From CAVSWN01 sp046728115 (GTDB lineage: Bacteria > Acidobacteriota > Vicinamibacteria > Vicinamibacterales > CAVVIG01), in assembly GCA_046728115.1 (NCBI GenBank), contig JBKPDW010000585.1:1-22229 (forward strand): 22,229 nt of DNA, written 5' to 3'. A program made the translations under genes and the position numbers. The first letter of the stretch is position 1, and every line of letters begins with the position of its first letter. A model generated the notes under the pieces. That model saw nothing but the letters and a program-made list of their open reading frames with translations. It was not told the origin of the DNA and made no database searches. This document shows positions 1 through 7,719 of this stretch, one piece after another.

Positions 1-988
1 TCTCACGGTAGGAGGGTTCCCAACTACGAATCCACCAGTTGCGCAGCTGTTCGCCCTCGATTGCCATTTCGGACACAGCAATCTCAGGTCCCGCCGCGAG
101 GATATTGTGTTTCAATCGACCGAGCTGCTGATTCCCTGCAATTACACGCAAGGTTGGTTGAGACTTCGGCGCCTCGAGGCAGCCGAGACCGCCAAGCCCC
201 CGGACCGCCTTTGCTTCGAGCAGCTCATCGTCTGCGGGATCACTCGAGGGACCATTTACTCGCATCAGGATCTTCAGGCTCGCCGCGCTCCCGACGCCCA
301 TGTGCAGCCATCCGGAACGCGAGATGCGGAAGTATCCGTCCGGCAAGTCAGGTCGCTCCCGGTGCACGACCTGCGCAAAGACCTCCATCGCCGCAGCGAT
401 GTCCTTCATCGTTGTCTCGGACATCGGCGTCATCTGGGTCTCAGCCCACGCGAGAAACGCCTCGCGAGTGGGAGTGTGCGCTTCTGCTCGGAGCCGGCGC
501 ACGATATCGGGTTGAGCAGGTTGGTAGAAGGGCTCTGTAAGACCGCGCCGGTAGCCGGCGAAGAAACGATCGAACAGCAGATCGCGGTCGGCCGTCCAGC
601 CGCGGCGACGAGCGGCCAGATCGATCGAACCCAGGAACCTTACGATGTCGACCAGCGCCGGCCCTCGAGCTGAATCGTCGAAATCATCGAGTCCCCACGC
701 ATCGTTCGTGAGCGCGTACTGTTCCACGTGCGCGTCGCCGTGCAACTGCACGATAGGTTGGTTGGGCACGTCCGCCGCGAAGGTCTCGCAGACACGAGCC
801 GTCCACTCATGGTTGATCAAGCGGTAGTAGTTGTAGGGATCTGCCCGAACCCGGTCCAGCAACTCGGGTGAAGCTGCCGCCAGCGCTTTGGGATCGGCCC
901 TGAGCTGGCTGGACTCGCAAGCCGCGCTCGTGATGGCAAGCCACGATAGGGCCAAAACGAATCGAGTTGCCGGCTGCCTCTGTCGCAT
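1..988 (-). CDS. Secreted DUF2252-family protein, 3' end beyond window
   Basis: The minus strand reads open from an ATG at 988 to the left edge, giving 329 codons without a stop; the C-terminus lies outside the window. The N-terminus has a basic stretch and a hydrophobic segment (about residues 9-24) ending in SAAC, so it looks exported. It could be a lipoprotein anchored at Cys24, but the residue at -3 is not the usual Leu. The DUF2252 signature is clear: HGDAHVEQY at residues 83-91 and DDFDD at 101-105, followed by an RF-containing helix. This pattern resembles the nucleotide/metal-binding region of aminoglycoside-phosphotransferase-like folds, but the biochemical role of DUF2252 is not established. 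It is divergent from the GH13 gene at 1317, with a shared upstream region. Family assignment is confident; function is unknown. Confidence 0.85.
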   Translation of the reverse strand, partial: MRQRQPATRFVLALSWLAITSAACESSQLRADPKALAAASPELLDRVRADPYNYYRLINHEWTARVCETFAADVPNQPIVQLHGDAHVEQYALTNDAWGLDDFDDSARGPALVDIVRFLGSIDLAARRRGWTADRDLLFDRFFAGYRRGLTEPFYQPAQPDIVRRLRAEAHTPTREAFLAWAETQMTPMSETTMKDIAAAMEVFAQVVHRERPDLPDGYFRISRSGWLHMGVGSAASLKILMRVNGPSSDPADDELLEAKAVRGLGGLGCLEAPKSQPTLRVIAGNQQLGRLKHNILAAGPEIAVSEMAIEGEQLRNWWIRSWEPSYRE

Positions 989-1316
989 CAAGAGCACCTT
1001 CGTGCGCGCAGAAGTCGAAGCGAGCGGAGTCGGTGTACTGCCGGATTGTATTGGGTTCGGAAGCAGGCGCCAACGGCACGGCGTGTGCCTCTCACGGTTC
1101 GCCCGGCCGCGGATCTGCGGATTCATTGAGGCAATCGCGTCAGGGCATGACGGCCCTCACGATATTTCGTAACCGACGCGACGGCCGGCCGGTGGGTCCG
1201 CTGGTGGGAGTGTCCTGGGGCAGGTCGGGTCCGCCGTGGTGGCGAGTTGCCTTTTTTGATTTCGCGGCATCCTATTATCCTGTGCGCGGAGTTTCCGAAT
1301 CGTTTTGGGTGAGCTG
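989..1316. other. Divergent intergenic region between DUF2252 and GH13 genes
   Basis: These 328 bases separate two genes transcribed outward, so promoters for both should lie here. On the plus strand a TATTAT (1273-1278) resembles a -10 box about 38 bases before the GH13 start. The nearest TTG-type -35 (TTGCCT, 1247-1252) is 20 bases away, longer than the usual 16-18, so the promoter call is weak. Open frames crossing this stretch show no recognisable domain and overlap one another, so I do not call a gene. No RNA gene or clear terminator was seen. Confidence 0.4.
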
Positions 1317-2804
1317 ATGACCACTCTCGTGAGGCCACGGTACCCGTCGCTCTTCCAGATCAACACGAGGGTCTTGTTGACAGAAGTCGCACGCGGGCTG
1401 GGCCGGCCTGCCACGCTGGATGACATTCCAGACGAAACGTTGGATGGCGCGGCTCGTCGAGGGTTCGACTGGATCTGGCTATTGAGCGTCTGGCAGACGG
1501 GTCCTGCCGGGCAACGCGTCTCACGCAACAATGCCGGCTGGCGGGCGGAATTCGAAGAAACGTTGTCAGATCTGCGAGAGGACGACATCGCCGGGTCGGG
1601 CTTTGCCATCGCGGGTTATTCGGTGCACGTCTCCTTGGGCGGTGACCCGGCCCTGACCCGCTTGCGCGAGCGGCTGCGGCAGCGCGGTCTTCGGTTGATG
1701 CTCGATTTCGTCCCGAATCACACCGCGCTGGATCACCCCTGGGTCGAAAGCCATCCGGAGTACTACGTCGAGGGAACCGAGACAGATCTGCAACGGGAGC
1801 CGCAGAATTACACGCGCATCGAATTCGCTGGCAGCAACCGAATTCTGGCTTACGGGCGCGATCCGTATTTTGCGGGTTGGCCGGATACCCTGCAGCTCGA
1901 TTACAGCAACACTGCGACTCAGGAGGCAATGAGCGCTTCGCTTACGGACATCGCCGGACGGTGCGACGGCGTCAGGTGCGACATGGCGATGCTCGTGCTG
2001 CCCGACGTCTTCAACAGGACCTGGGGCCGCCGGCCGGAGCCGTTCTGGTCGCGTGCGATTCAGCAGGTTCGAAGCAAGGTCCCTGGATTCTGCTTCATCG
2101 CCGAGGTTTACTGGGATCTCGAATGGACGATGCAACAGGAAGGGTTCGATTACGCGTACGACAAGCGGTTGTACGATCGCCTGCGCGACGGTCATGCGCG
2201 TCCGGTTCGCGAGCATTTGCACGCCGGGTTCGATTATCAGGACAAGCTCGCCCGGTTCCTCGAAAATCACGACGAGCCACGCGCCGCGGCCACCTTCAGT
2301 CGCGCGATGCACGAGGCCGCAGCCGTTATCACATTTCTCTCACCCGGATTGCGGTTCTTCCACCAGGGTCAGTTCGAGGGACGAAAGAAGAGAATTTCGC
2401 CACACCTGGTTCGCGCACCGTTCGAGCCCCAAGACGACGCCTTGCAGGAATTCTACAATCGGCTGCTCGCCGTGCTCGCGCGGACTGCGGTCCGCGACGG
2501 CCGATGGCAACTCCTCGAGTGCATGCCGGCGTGGGACGGCAACTGGACCTGGGACGGCTTCCTGGCCTTTGCCTGGGAGGGCGCCGGCACGGAGCGGTTG
2601 CTGGTGACTGTGAACTATGCGGCCAATCAGGGCCAGTGTTACGTGCGGCTGCCGTTCGCGGATCTGGCCGGCCGTTCCGTTCGGTTCAACGATCTGTTGG
2701 GACCTGCGGGCTACGATCGCGCGGGGAACGACATCGTGTCGGCAGGCCTGTATCTCGATCTGGCCCCCTGGGGATACCACGTCTTCGACGTCAGGTGCGC
2801 CTGA
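1317..2804 (+). CDS. GH13 alpha-amylase-family glycoside hydrolase
   Basis: A 495-residue cytoplasmic GH13 enzyme acting on alpha-1,4/1,6-glucans; no signal peptide is visible. The TIM-barrel motifs are present in order: region I DFVPNHT (about 130-136), region II GVRCDMAM with nucleophile Asp222, region III FIAEVYWD with acid/base Glu263, and region IV FLENHDE with Asp319. The N-terminal SLFQINTRV is typical of a GH13 subgroup of this size, which I cannot assign to a numbered subfamily. I chose the ATG at 1317 over an in-frame TTG at 1305 because a GGGTGAG stretch lies just upstream of the ATG and the family-like sequence begins there. The stop is 19 bases before glgX, so the two are probably co-transcribed. 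Hydrolase or glucanotransferase activity cannot be decided from sequence alone. Confidence 0.9.
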   Translation: MTTLVRPRYPSLFQINTRVLLTEVARGLGRPATLDDIPDETLDGAARRGFDWIWLLSVWQTGPAGQRVSRNNAGWRAEFEETLSDLREDDIAGSGFAIAGYSVHVSLGGDPALTRLRERLRQRGLRLMLDFVPNHTALDHPWVESHPEYYVEGTETDLQREPQNYTRIEFAGSNRILAYGRDPYFAGWPDTLQLDYSNTATQEAMSASLTDIAGRCDGVRCDMAMLVLPDVFNRTWGRRPEPFWSRAIQQVRSKVPGFCFIAEVYWDLEWTMQQEGFDYAYDKRLYDRLRDGHARPVREHLHAGFDYQDKLARFLENHDEPRAAATFSRAMHEAAAVITFLSPGLRFFHQGQFEGRKKRISPHLVRAPFEPQDDALQEFYNRLLAVLARTAVRDGRWQLLECMPAWDGNWTWDGFLAFAWEGAGTERLLVTVNYAANQGQCYVRLPFADLAGRSVRFNDLLGPAGYDRAGNDIVSAGLYLDLAPWGYHVFDVRCA

Positions 2805-2823
2805 TTGCGCCACCCACGCGCGG

Positions 2824-4950
2824 ATGAACAGTCTTTCACCGATTCGAGTCGCGCACGGAGCCGCGGATTCTTCAGTCGTTGAGTCCGCAGCACCCCTCGG
2901 CTCCACGGTGGCAAAGACCGGTGTGAATTTCAGTGTCTTCTCGAAGGATGCTTCGCTCATCGAACTGCTGTTCTTCGATCGTGCGGACGATTCACGGCCG
3001 GCGAGGGTCATCCCAATCGATCCCGCCCGCAATCGCCACTATCACTACTGGCATCTCTTCGTGCCAGGCGTGCGGCCCGGACAGATCTATGGTTACCGTG
3101 CATCGGGAGCGTTCGATCCCGCCAACGGTCTGCGATTCGACCGCGAGAAGGTCCTGCTGGATCCATATGGCCGCGGCGTCGTTGTGCCCAGGAGTTACAG
3201 TCGTGAGGCCGCATCCGGACGAGGAGACAACGTGGCCGCGGCAATGAAGAGCGTCGTCGCCGATCCGACCGCCTACGACTGGGAGGGCGACCGTCCCCTT
3301 CACACGCCCTCGTCGCGAACCGTGGTGTACGAGATGCACGTCCGCGGGTTCACCAAGCATCCCAGCTCGGGTGTGTCCGAACCGACGCGAGGCACCTACG
3401 CCGGACTGATCGAGAAGATTCCGTATCTCCAACAGTTGGGCGTCACCGCCGTCGAGCTGATGCCTGTCTTCCAGTTCGACTCCCAGTCAGTTCCGCCCGG
3501 TGAGGATCGAGTCAACTACTGGGGCTACGCACCGGTGTCGTTCTTCGCGCCTCATCAGGCGTACAGTTCGCGATGGGATCCGCTCGGTCCGCTCGACGAA
3601 TTCCGCGACATGGTAAAGGCGCTTCATCGAGCCGGCATCGAAGTGATCCTCGACGTGGTGTACAACCATACTGCGGAAGACGGTCACGACGGCCCGACTC
3701 TGTGCTTCCGCGGGCTCGACAACCGCGTCTATTACATCCTGGAAAAGGATCGAGCGCGTTACGCCAACTACTCGGGTTGCGGCAACACCCTCAATGCCAA
3801 CCATCCGATCGTGCGCCGGATGATCGTGGACAGCCTGAAATACTGGGTCGAGTGGATGCATGTCGACGGCTTCCGCTTCGATCTGGCGTCGATCCTCTCG
3901 CGAGATCCCTCCGGCCATCCAACGCCCAATCCGCCAGTCCTGTGGGACATCGAGTCCGAGCCTTCACTCGCGGGCACCAAGCTCATCGCCGAGGCCTGGG
4001 ACGCGGCGGGCCTGTATCAGGTGGGCAGCTTCGTTGGCGATGCCTGGAAAGAATGGAACGGGCGCTTCCGCGATGATGTGCGGAGCTTCTTTCGTGGCGA
4101 GGACGGCACGGTGATGCGTATAGCCGACCGGCTGCTGGGCAGTCCGGAGGTCTATGGGCACAAGCAGCGCGAGGCCGAGGCCAGTGTGAACTTCATCACC
4201 TGCCACGACGGTTTTTCGCTGAACGATCTCGTGTCGTACAACAGCAAGCACAACGAAGCCAACGGCGAGCAGAATCGTGACGGCGCCAACGACAACCGCA
4301 GCTGGAATTGCGGCGTGGAGGGGCCGACCGACGACCCCGAGATCGAAATGCTGCGGAATCGTCAGGTGAAGAACTTTCTCACGGTCACGCTGCTGTCGCT
4401 GGGCATTCCGATGATTCTCATGGGTGACGAGATGCGCCGCACCCAGAAAGGTAACAACAACGCCTATTGCCATGACAACGACGCCAATTGGCTCGACTGG
4501 ACTCTGCTGAAGCAACACGCCGACGTCCACCGCTTCGTGACCCTGCTCGCCGCACGCCGGCTGCTGCGCGACGGGACCGCCGAGCAGCAGCGAATCGGCC
4601 TGACCGAGATGCTCAGGCACGCGAAGATCGCGTGGCACGGCGTGAAGCACCTTCGACCGGATTGGGGACCGCACTCCCACACCATTGCTTTCGGCGCCGA
4701 AACGCGGCGGGAAGGGCTCGGCGTCCACTTCATTTTGAACGCGTTCTGGGAGCCGCTCGAGTTCGAGCTGCCGGAAGTCGTCGAGGCCGAACCGTGGCGC
4801 CGATGGCTCGACACCGCACTCGCGTCACCCGACGACATCGTCCCGTGGGAGGCAGCTCCCGCGGTTTCCGATCCGCGGTCCTATCTCGCGGCGCCGCGTT
4901 CGGTCGTTGTCTTGTTGAGACGACTCGATCAGGGAATCGACCGCGCGTAG
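2824..4950 (+). CDS. glgX: Glycogen debranching enzyme GlgX (isoamylase type)
   Basis: A 708-residue cytoplasmic GH13_11-type enzyme that cleaves alpha-1,6 branches of glycogen or limit dextrin left by phosphorylase. An N-terminal CBM48-like domain (about residues 20-130, including GVNFSVFSKDA) precedes the catalytic barrel. Catalytic motifs: region I DVVYNHTAE (278-285), region II GFRFDLASI with nucleophile Asp353, region III LIAEAWDAAG with acid/base Glu390, and region IV FITCHDGFSL with Asp462. Length fits GlgX/TreX. The frame stays open upstream into the GH13 gene, but the ATG at 2824 is the only sensible start after that gene's stop. It has no obvious Shine-Dalgarno sequence, so translational coupling to the upstream gene is possible. 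It complements glgP at 7720 in the same block. Confidence 0.95.
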   Translation: MNSLSPIRVAHGAADSSVVESAAPLGSTVAKTGVNFSVFSKDASLIELLFFDRADDSRPARVIPIDPARNRHYHYWHLFVPGVRPGQIYGYRASGAFDPANGLRFDREKVLLDPYGRGVVVPRSYSREAASGRGDNVAAAMKSVVADPTAYDWEGDRPLHTPSSRTVVYEMHVRGFTKHPSSGVSEPTRGTYAGLIEKIPYLQQLGVTAVELMPVFQFDSQSVPPGEDRVNYWGYAPVSFFAPHQAYSSRWDPLGPLDEFRDMVKALHRAGIEVILDVVYNHTAEDGHDGPTLCFRGLDNRVYYILEKDRARYANYSGCGNTLNANHPIVRRMIVDSLKYWVEWMHVDGFRFDLASILSRDPSGHPTPNPPVLWDIESEPSLAGTKLIAEAWDAAGLYQVGSFVGDAWKEWNGRFRDDVRSFFRGEDGTVMRIADRLLGSPEVYGHKQREAEASVNFITCHDGFSLNDLVSYNSKHNEANGEQNRDGANDNRSWNCGVEGPTDDPEIEMLRNRQVKNFLTVTLLSLGIPMILMGDEMRRTQKGNNNAYCHDNDANWLDWTLLKQHADVHRFVTLLAARRLLRDGTAEQQRIGLTEMLRHAKIAWHGVKHLRPDWGPHSHTIAFGAETRREGLGVHFILNAFWEPLEFELPEVVEAEPWRRWLDTALASPDDIVPWEAAPAVSDPRSYLAAPRSVVVLLRRLDQGIDRA

Positions 4951-4977
4951 CCCGCGGAGCTCGTTGTTTCCCGCGGG
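4951..4977 (+). other. Stem-loop between glgX and pckA
   Basis: CCCGCGG at 4951-4957, directly after the glgX stop, pairs perfectly with CCGCGGG at 4971-4977, leaving a 13-base loop. No T-rich run follows, so it does not look like a standard intrinsic terminator. It lies 16 bases before the pckA AGGAGG and could be a processing or attenuation element, or simply a GC-rich chance palindrome. Confidence 0.45.
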
Positions 4978-4993
4978 AGTACGCCCTGATACC

Positions 4994-4999
4994 AGGAGG
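4994..4999 (+). promoter_or_regulatory. Strong ribosome binding site deciding the pckA start
   Basis: A perfect AGGAGG lies nine bases before the GTG at 5009. This favours that GTG over the earlier in-frame ATG at 4964, which would sit within the stem-loop region and add 15 residues unlike the family. Confidence 0.8.
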
Positions 5000-5008
5000 A
5001 ACAAGTCC

Positions 5009-6589
5009 GTGAGTCACTTCGGCCTTGAACAGCATCAATTGACCGTCAGCGAAGTCCATCGCAACCTGCCGCCAAGCGTTCTCTACGAGCACGCCATTCG
5101 CTACGAGAAGGACGCAAGCATCGCCGTGAACGGTGCGCTGGTGGCGTACTCCGGGACGAAAACCGGCCGCTCGCCCAAGGACAAGCGCGTGGTCAAGCAC
5201 CCGGATTCCGAAAAGGACGTCTGGTGGGGCACTGTCAACATCCCGTGCGAAGCGCGAACTTTCGCCATCAACAGACAGCGTGCACTTGACTACCTGAACA
5301 CGCGCGATCGGCTCTATTGCTTCGACGGCTTCGCTGGCTGGGATCCGAAGTATCGCATCAAGGTGCGCGTCATCTGCTCGCGCCCGTACCACGCGCTCTT
5401 CATGCACACTATGCTCATCCGGCCGACACCGGAAGAGTTGGCGGCCTTTGGCGATCCGAGCTTCACCATTTACAACGCGGGAGCGTTTCCAGCCAACCGG
5501 CTCACCGCCGGCATGGGCTCGACAACGAGCGTCGATCTGAGCCTGGAGGACCGCGAGCTGGTAATCCTTGGCACCGAGTACGCCGGCGAAATGAAAAAGG
5601 GCGTTTTTACGGTCGCCAACTATTTCGCGCCCAAGCGCGGAATTCTCTCGATGCACTGCTCCGCCACTGCGGACAGGCAAACCGGACGCTCATCGCTGCT
5701 GTTCGGCTTGAGCGGCACCGGCAAGACGACCCTCTCGGCGGATCCCAAGCGGCACTTAATCGGCGACGACGAGCACTGTTGGAGCGACGATGGTATTTTC
5801 AACATTGAAGGTGGGTGTTATGCCAAGGCCATCAACCTCACTCCGGAAAACGAGCCGGATATCTTCCAGGCGTTGCGCTTTGGCGCAGTATTGGAAAACG
5901 TCGTGCTCGACGAAGACCGCATCGTGGATTTCACCAACACCAGCATCACGGAGAACACGCGCGGCGCGTATCCCATCGAGTTCATCCACAGCGCGAAGAT
6001 TCCGTGCGTCGCGGACCATCCTTCCAACGTCATCTTCCTGACATGCGATGCGTTTGGCGTACTGCCTCCAGTGAGTTCTCTGTCGCCTGCACACGCGATG
6101 TATCACTTCATCAGCGGCTACACCGCCAAGGTTGCGGGCACGGAGATTGGTGTGACGGAACCACAGGCGACGTTCTCGCCGTGCTTCGGCGGCCCGTTCC
6201 TGGTGTGGCATCCGAACAAGTACGCCGAGCTCCTGGCGGCGAAGATGAAACAGCACCACGCTCGGGTCTGGCTCGTGAATACAGGCTGGGGCGGCGACGC
6301 ATACGGATCGGGCAAGCGGATTAGTCTCGGGCACACGCGAGCGATAATCGATGCCATTCACGGCGGCGCTCTTGTAGAGGCCAGGATGCAACGGGACCCG
6401 ATCTTTGGAATTGACGTGGTCACGGAATGTCCCGGAGTACCGGCGGAAATCCTCATGCCGCGCGGCGCCTGGGCCGACACGTCCGCCTACGACACGGCGG
6501 CCAAGTCGCTCGCCAGCCTGTTCAAGAACAACTTCCGGACCTACGAGGCAGGTGTCAGCGCGGAGATCAAGGCTGCAGGACCTGCATAA
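5009..6589 (+). CDS. pckA: Phosphoenolpyruvate carboxykinase (ATP)
   Basis: A 526-residue cytosolic enzyme interconverting oxaloacetate plus ATP with PEP, CO2 and ADP (EC 4.1.1.49). The sequence carries the ATP-type hallmarks: TGRSPKDKR (52-60), the substrate-binding segment FPANRLTAGMGS (160-171), GTEYAGEMKKG with the metal-site region (188-198), the P-loop GLSGTGKT (233-240), the metal-binding IGDDEHCW (251-258) and ENTRGAYPIEFI. Length is typical of the family. The start is a GTG supported by a perfect AGGAGG. Its position between glycogen debranching and lactate dehydrogenase genes suggests either gluconeogenic supply of glycogen or fermentative CO2 fixation at PEP. The direction in vivo cannot be read from sequence. 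Confidence 0.97.
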   Translation: MSHFGLEQHQLTVSEVHRNLPPSVLYEHAIRYEKDASIAVNGALVAYSGTKTGRSPKDKRVVKHPDSEKDVWWGTVNIPCEARTFAINRQRALDYLNTRDRLYCFDGFAGWDPKYRIKVRVICSRPYHALFMHTMLIRPTPEELAAFGDPSFTIYNAGAFPANRLTAGMGSTTSVDLSLEDRELVILGTEYAGEMKKGVFTVANYFAPKRGILSMHCSATADRQTGRSSLLFGLSGTGKTTLSADPKRHLIGDDEHCWSDDGIFNIEGGCYAKAINLTPENEPDIFQALRFGAVLENVVLDEDRIVDFTNTSITENTRGAYPIEFIHSAKIPCVADHPSNVIFLTCDAFGVLPPVSSLSPAHAMYHFISGYTAKVAGTEIGVTEPQATFSPCFGGPFLVWHPNKYAELLAAKMKQHHARVWLVNTGWGGDAYGSGKRISLGHTRAIIDAIHGGALVEARMQRDPIFGIDVVTECPGVPAEILMPRGAWADTSAYDTAAKSLASLFKNNFRTYEAGVSAEIKAAGPA

Positions 6590-6615
6590 TCGCTGATGGC
6601 ACAGGGGCTGCGCGT

Positions 6616-7560
6616 ATGAAAGTGGGAATCGTCGGCTGCGGCATGGTCGGCTCGGCGTCCGCGTACGCGCTCGTGATGCGCGGTGTGGGCCGCGAAATCG
6701 TGCTCGTGGATCTGAAGCACGAGCGCGCCGAGGCCGAAGCCAACGACATCTTCCACGCGGTGCCGTTCTCGAATCCGCTGAATGTGCGAGCGGGGCATTA
6801 CGCCGATCTCGACGATGCTCGTGTCGTGGTGATTGCGGGAGGTGTGGCTCAGAAGCCGGGCGAGACGCGTTTGCAACTGCTCAAGCGCAACGCGGACGTT
6901 TTCCGCGAGATCGTTCCGTCCGTGCTTCGCGTTGCGCCCGATGCGCTCCTGCTCGTCGTCAGCAATCCGGTCGACATCATGACCCACCTGGCGGCGCAGT
7001 GCGCCACTGAATTCGGCGTACCGCAGACGCGGGTGTTCGGCTCCGGCACGACGCTCGACACGGCGCGGTTCCGAGCCCTGCTGGGCCGGCACTTCGGGGT
7101 CGATCCGCATCATGTTCACGCATATGTCGTCGGTGAGCACGGCGATTCGGAGGTGCTGATCTGGTCGCAGGCGACGATCGCCGGGTTGAGCCTGGACGAG
7201 TTCGCCAAAGTCCACGGCACGCCACTCGACGAGTCCGAGCGGCGGCAGATAGACGAGAACGTCCGCCGGGCCGCGTATCACATCATTGCCGGCAAGGGCG
7301 CCACCTACTACGGCATCGGCAGCGCCGTGGCGCACATCGTTGACGTGCTGCTGCACGACCAGCGGGCTGTTCTCACGATTTGTTCGCGCATCAGCGGTGT
7401 TCCGGACTGCGACGGCCTGACGCTGGCGCTTCCGCATCTGGTGGGGGGCGATGGAGTGCTGGCCACGATTCCGCTACCGCTGGCCACCGACGAGCGCGAC
7501 GGCCTTCGCCGCAGCGCAGGCATCCTGCGTGAAGCGGTCGCCTTGCTGAATCGGCCATGA
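6616..7560 (+). CDS. ldh: L-lactate dehydrogenase
   Basis: A 314-residue NAD-dependent dehydrogenase reducing pyruvate to L-lactate (EC 1.1.1.27). The Rossmann dinucleotide motif is GIVGCGMVGSA (4-14), and Asp32 at the end of the second strand indicates NAD preference. The substrate-specificity loop reads AGGVAQKPGETRL. Gln79 there corresponds to Gln102 of LDH, where malate dehydrogenases have Arg. The catalytic pair lies in LDTARFR (148-153) and GEHGDSEV, with His175 as proton donor. The ATG at 6616 was chosen because the glycine-rich motif begins five residues later; CAGGGG at 6602-6607 could serve as a weak ribosome site. It starts 26 bases after pckA, suggesting one operon. A related malate dehydrogenase is the alternative, made less likely by the Gln. 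Confidence 0.93.
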   Translation: MKVGIVGCGMVGSASAYALVMRGVGREIVLVDLKHERAEAEANDIFHAVPFSNPLNVRAGHYADLDDARVVVIAGGVAQKPGETRLQLLKRNADVFREIVPSVLRVAPDALLLVVSNPVDIMTHLAAQCATEFGVPQTRVFGSGTTLDTARFRALLGRHFGVDPHHVHAYVVGEHGDSEVLIWSQATIAGLSLDEFAKVHGTPLDESERRQIDENVRRAAYHIIAGKGATYYGIGSAVAHIVDVLLHDQRAVLTICSRISGVPDCDGLTLALPHLVGGDGVLATIPLPLATDERDGLRRSAGILREAVALLNRP

Positions 7561-7707
7561 AGCACGACCACTCCGCCTGCGCTCGCCTTTGCCGCGAACA
7601 TCGCCGGATCGGATGCGCCAACCGTCGCCTATGCCACCGTGTACCCATTGACGATGCTCCTTCGCGTTCTGAGCGCGCAGGTGCTCGCGCTGACTCTGAT
7701 TCGATGA
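7561..7707 (+). pseudogene. Remnant of an AspT/YidE-type transporter C-terminus
   Basis: Directly after the ldh stop and in the same frame, 48 codons read as a hydrophobic membrane-protein tail ending at TGA 7705-7707. It contains TPPALAFAANIAG and ATVYPLTMLLRVLSAQ. That pattern resembles the last membrane segments of aspartate:alanine-exchanger/YidE-family carriers (about 500-560 residues). No start codon, ribosome site or remaining 90% of such a protein is present, so it appears to be the 3' scar of a deleted gene. The family name rests on recollection of the C-terminal motif. The stop overlaps the GAGGA that serves glgP. Confidence 0.6.
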
Positions 7708-7719
7708 GGAAACAAGACG

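Noticed and set aside
61..673. Plus-strand frames at the left edge
   Set aside because: They are antisense to the partial DUF2252 gene, whose signature motifs are clear.
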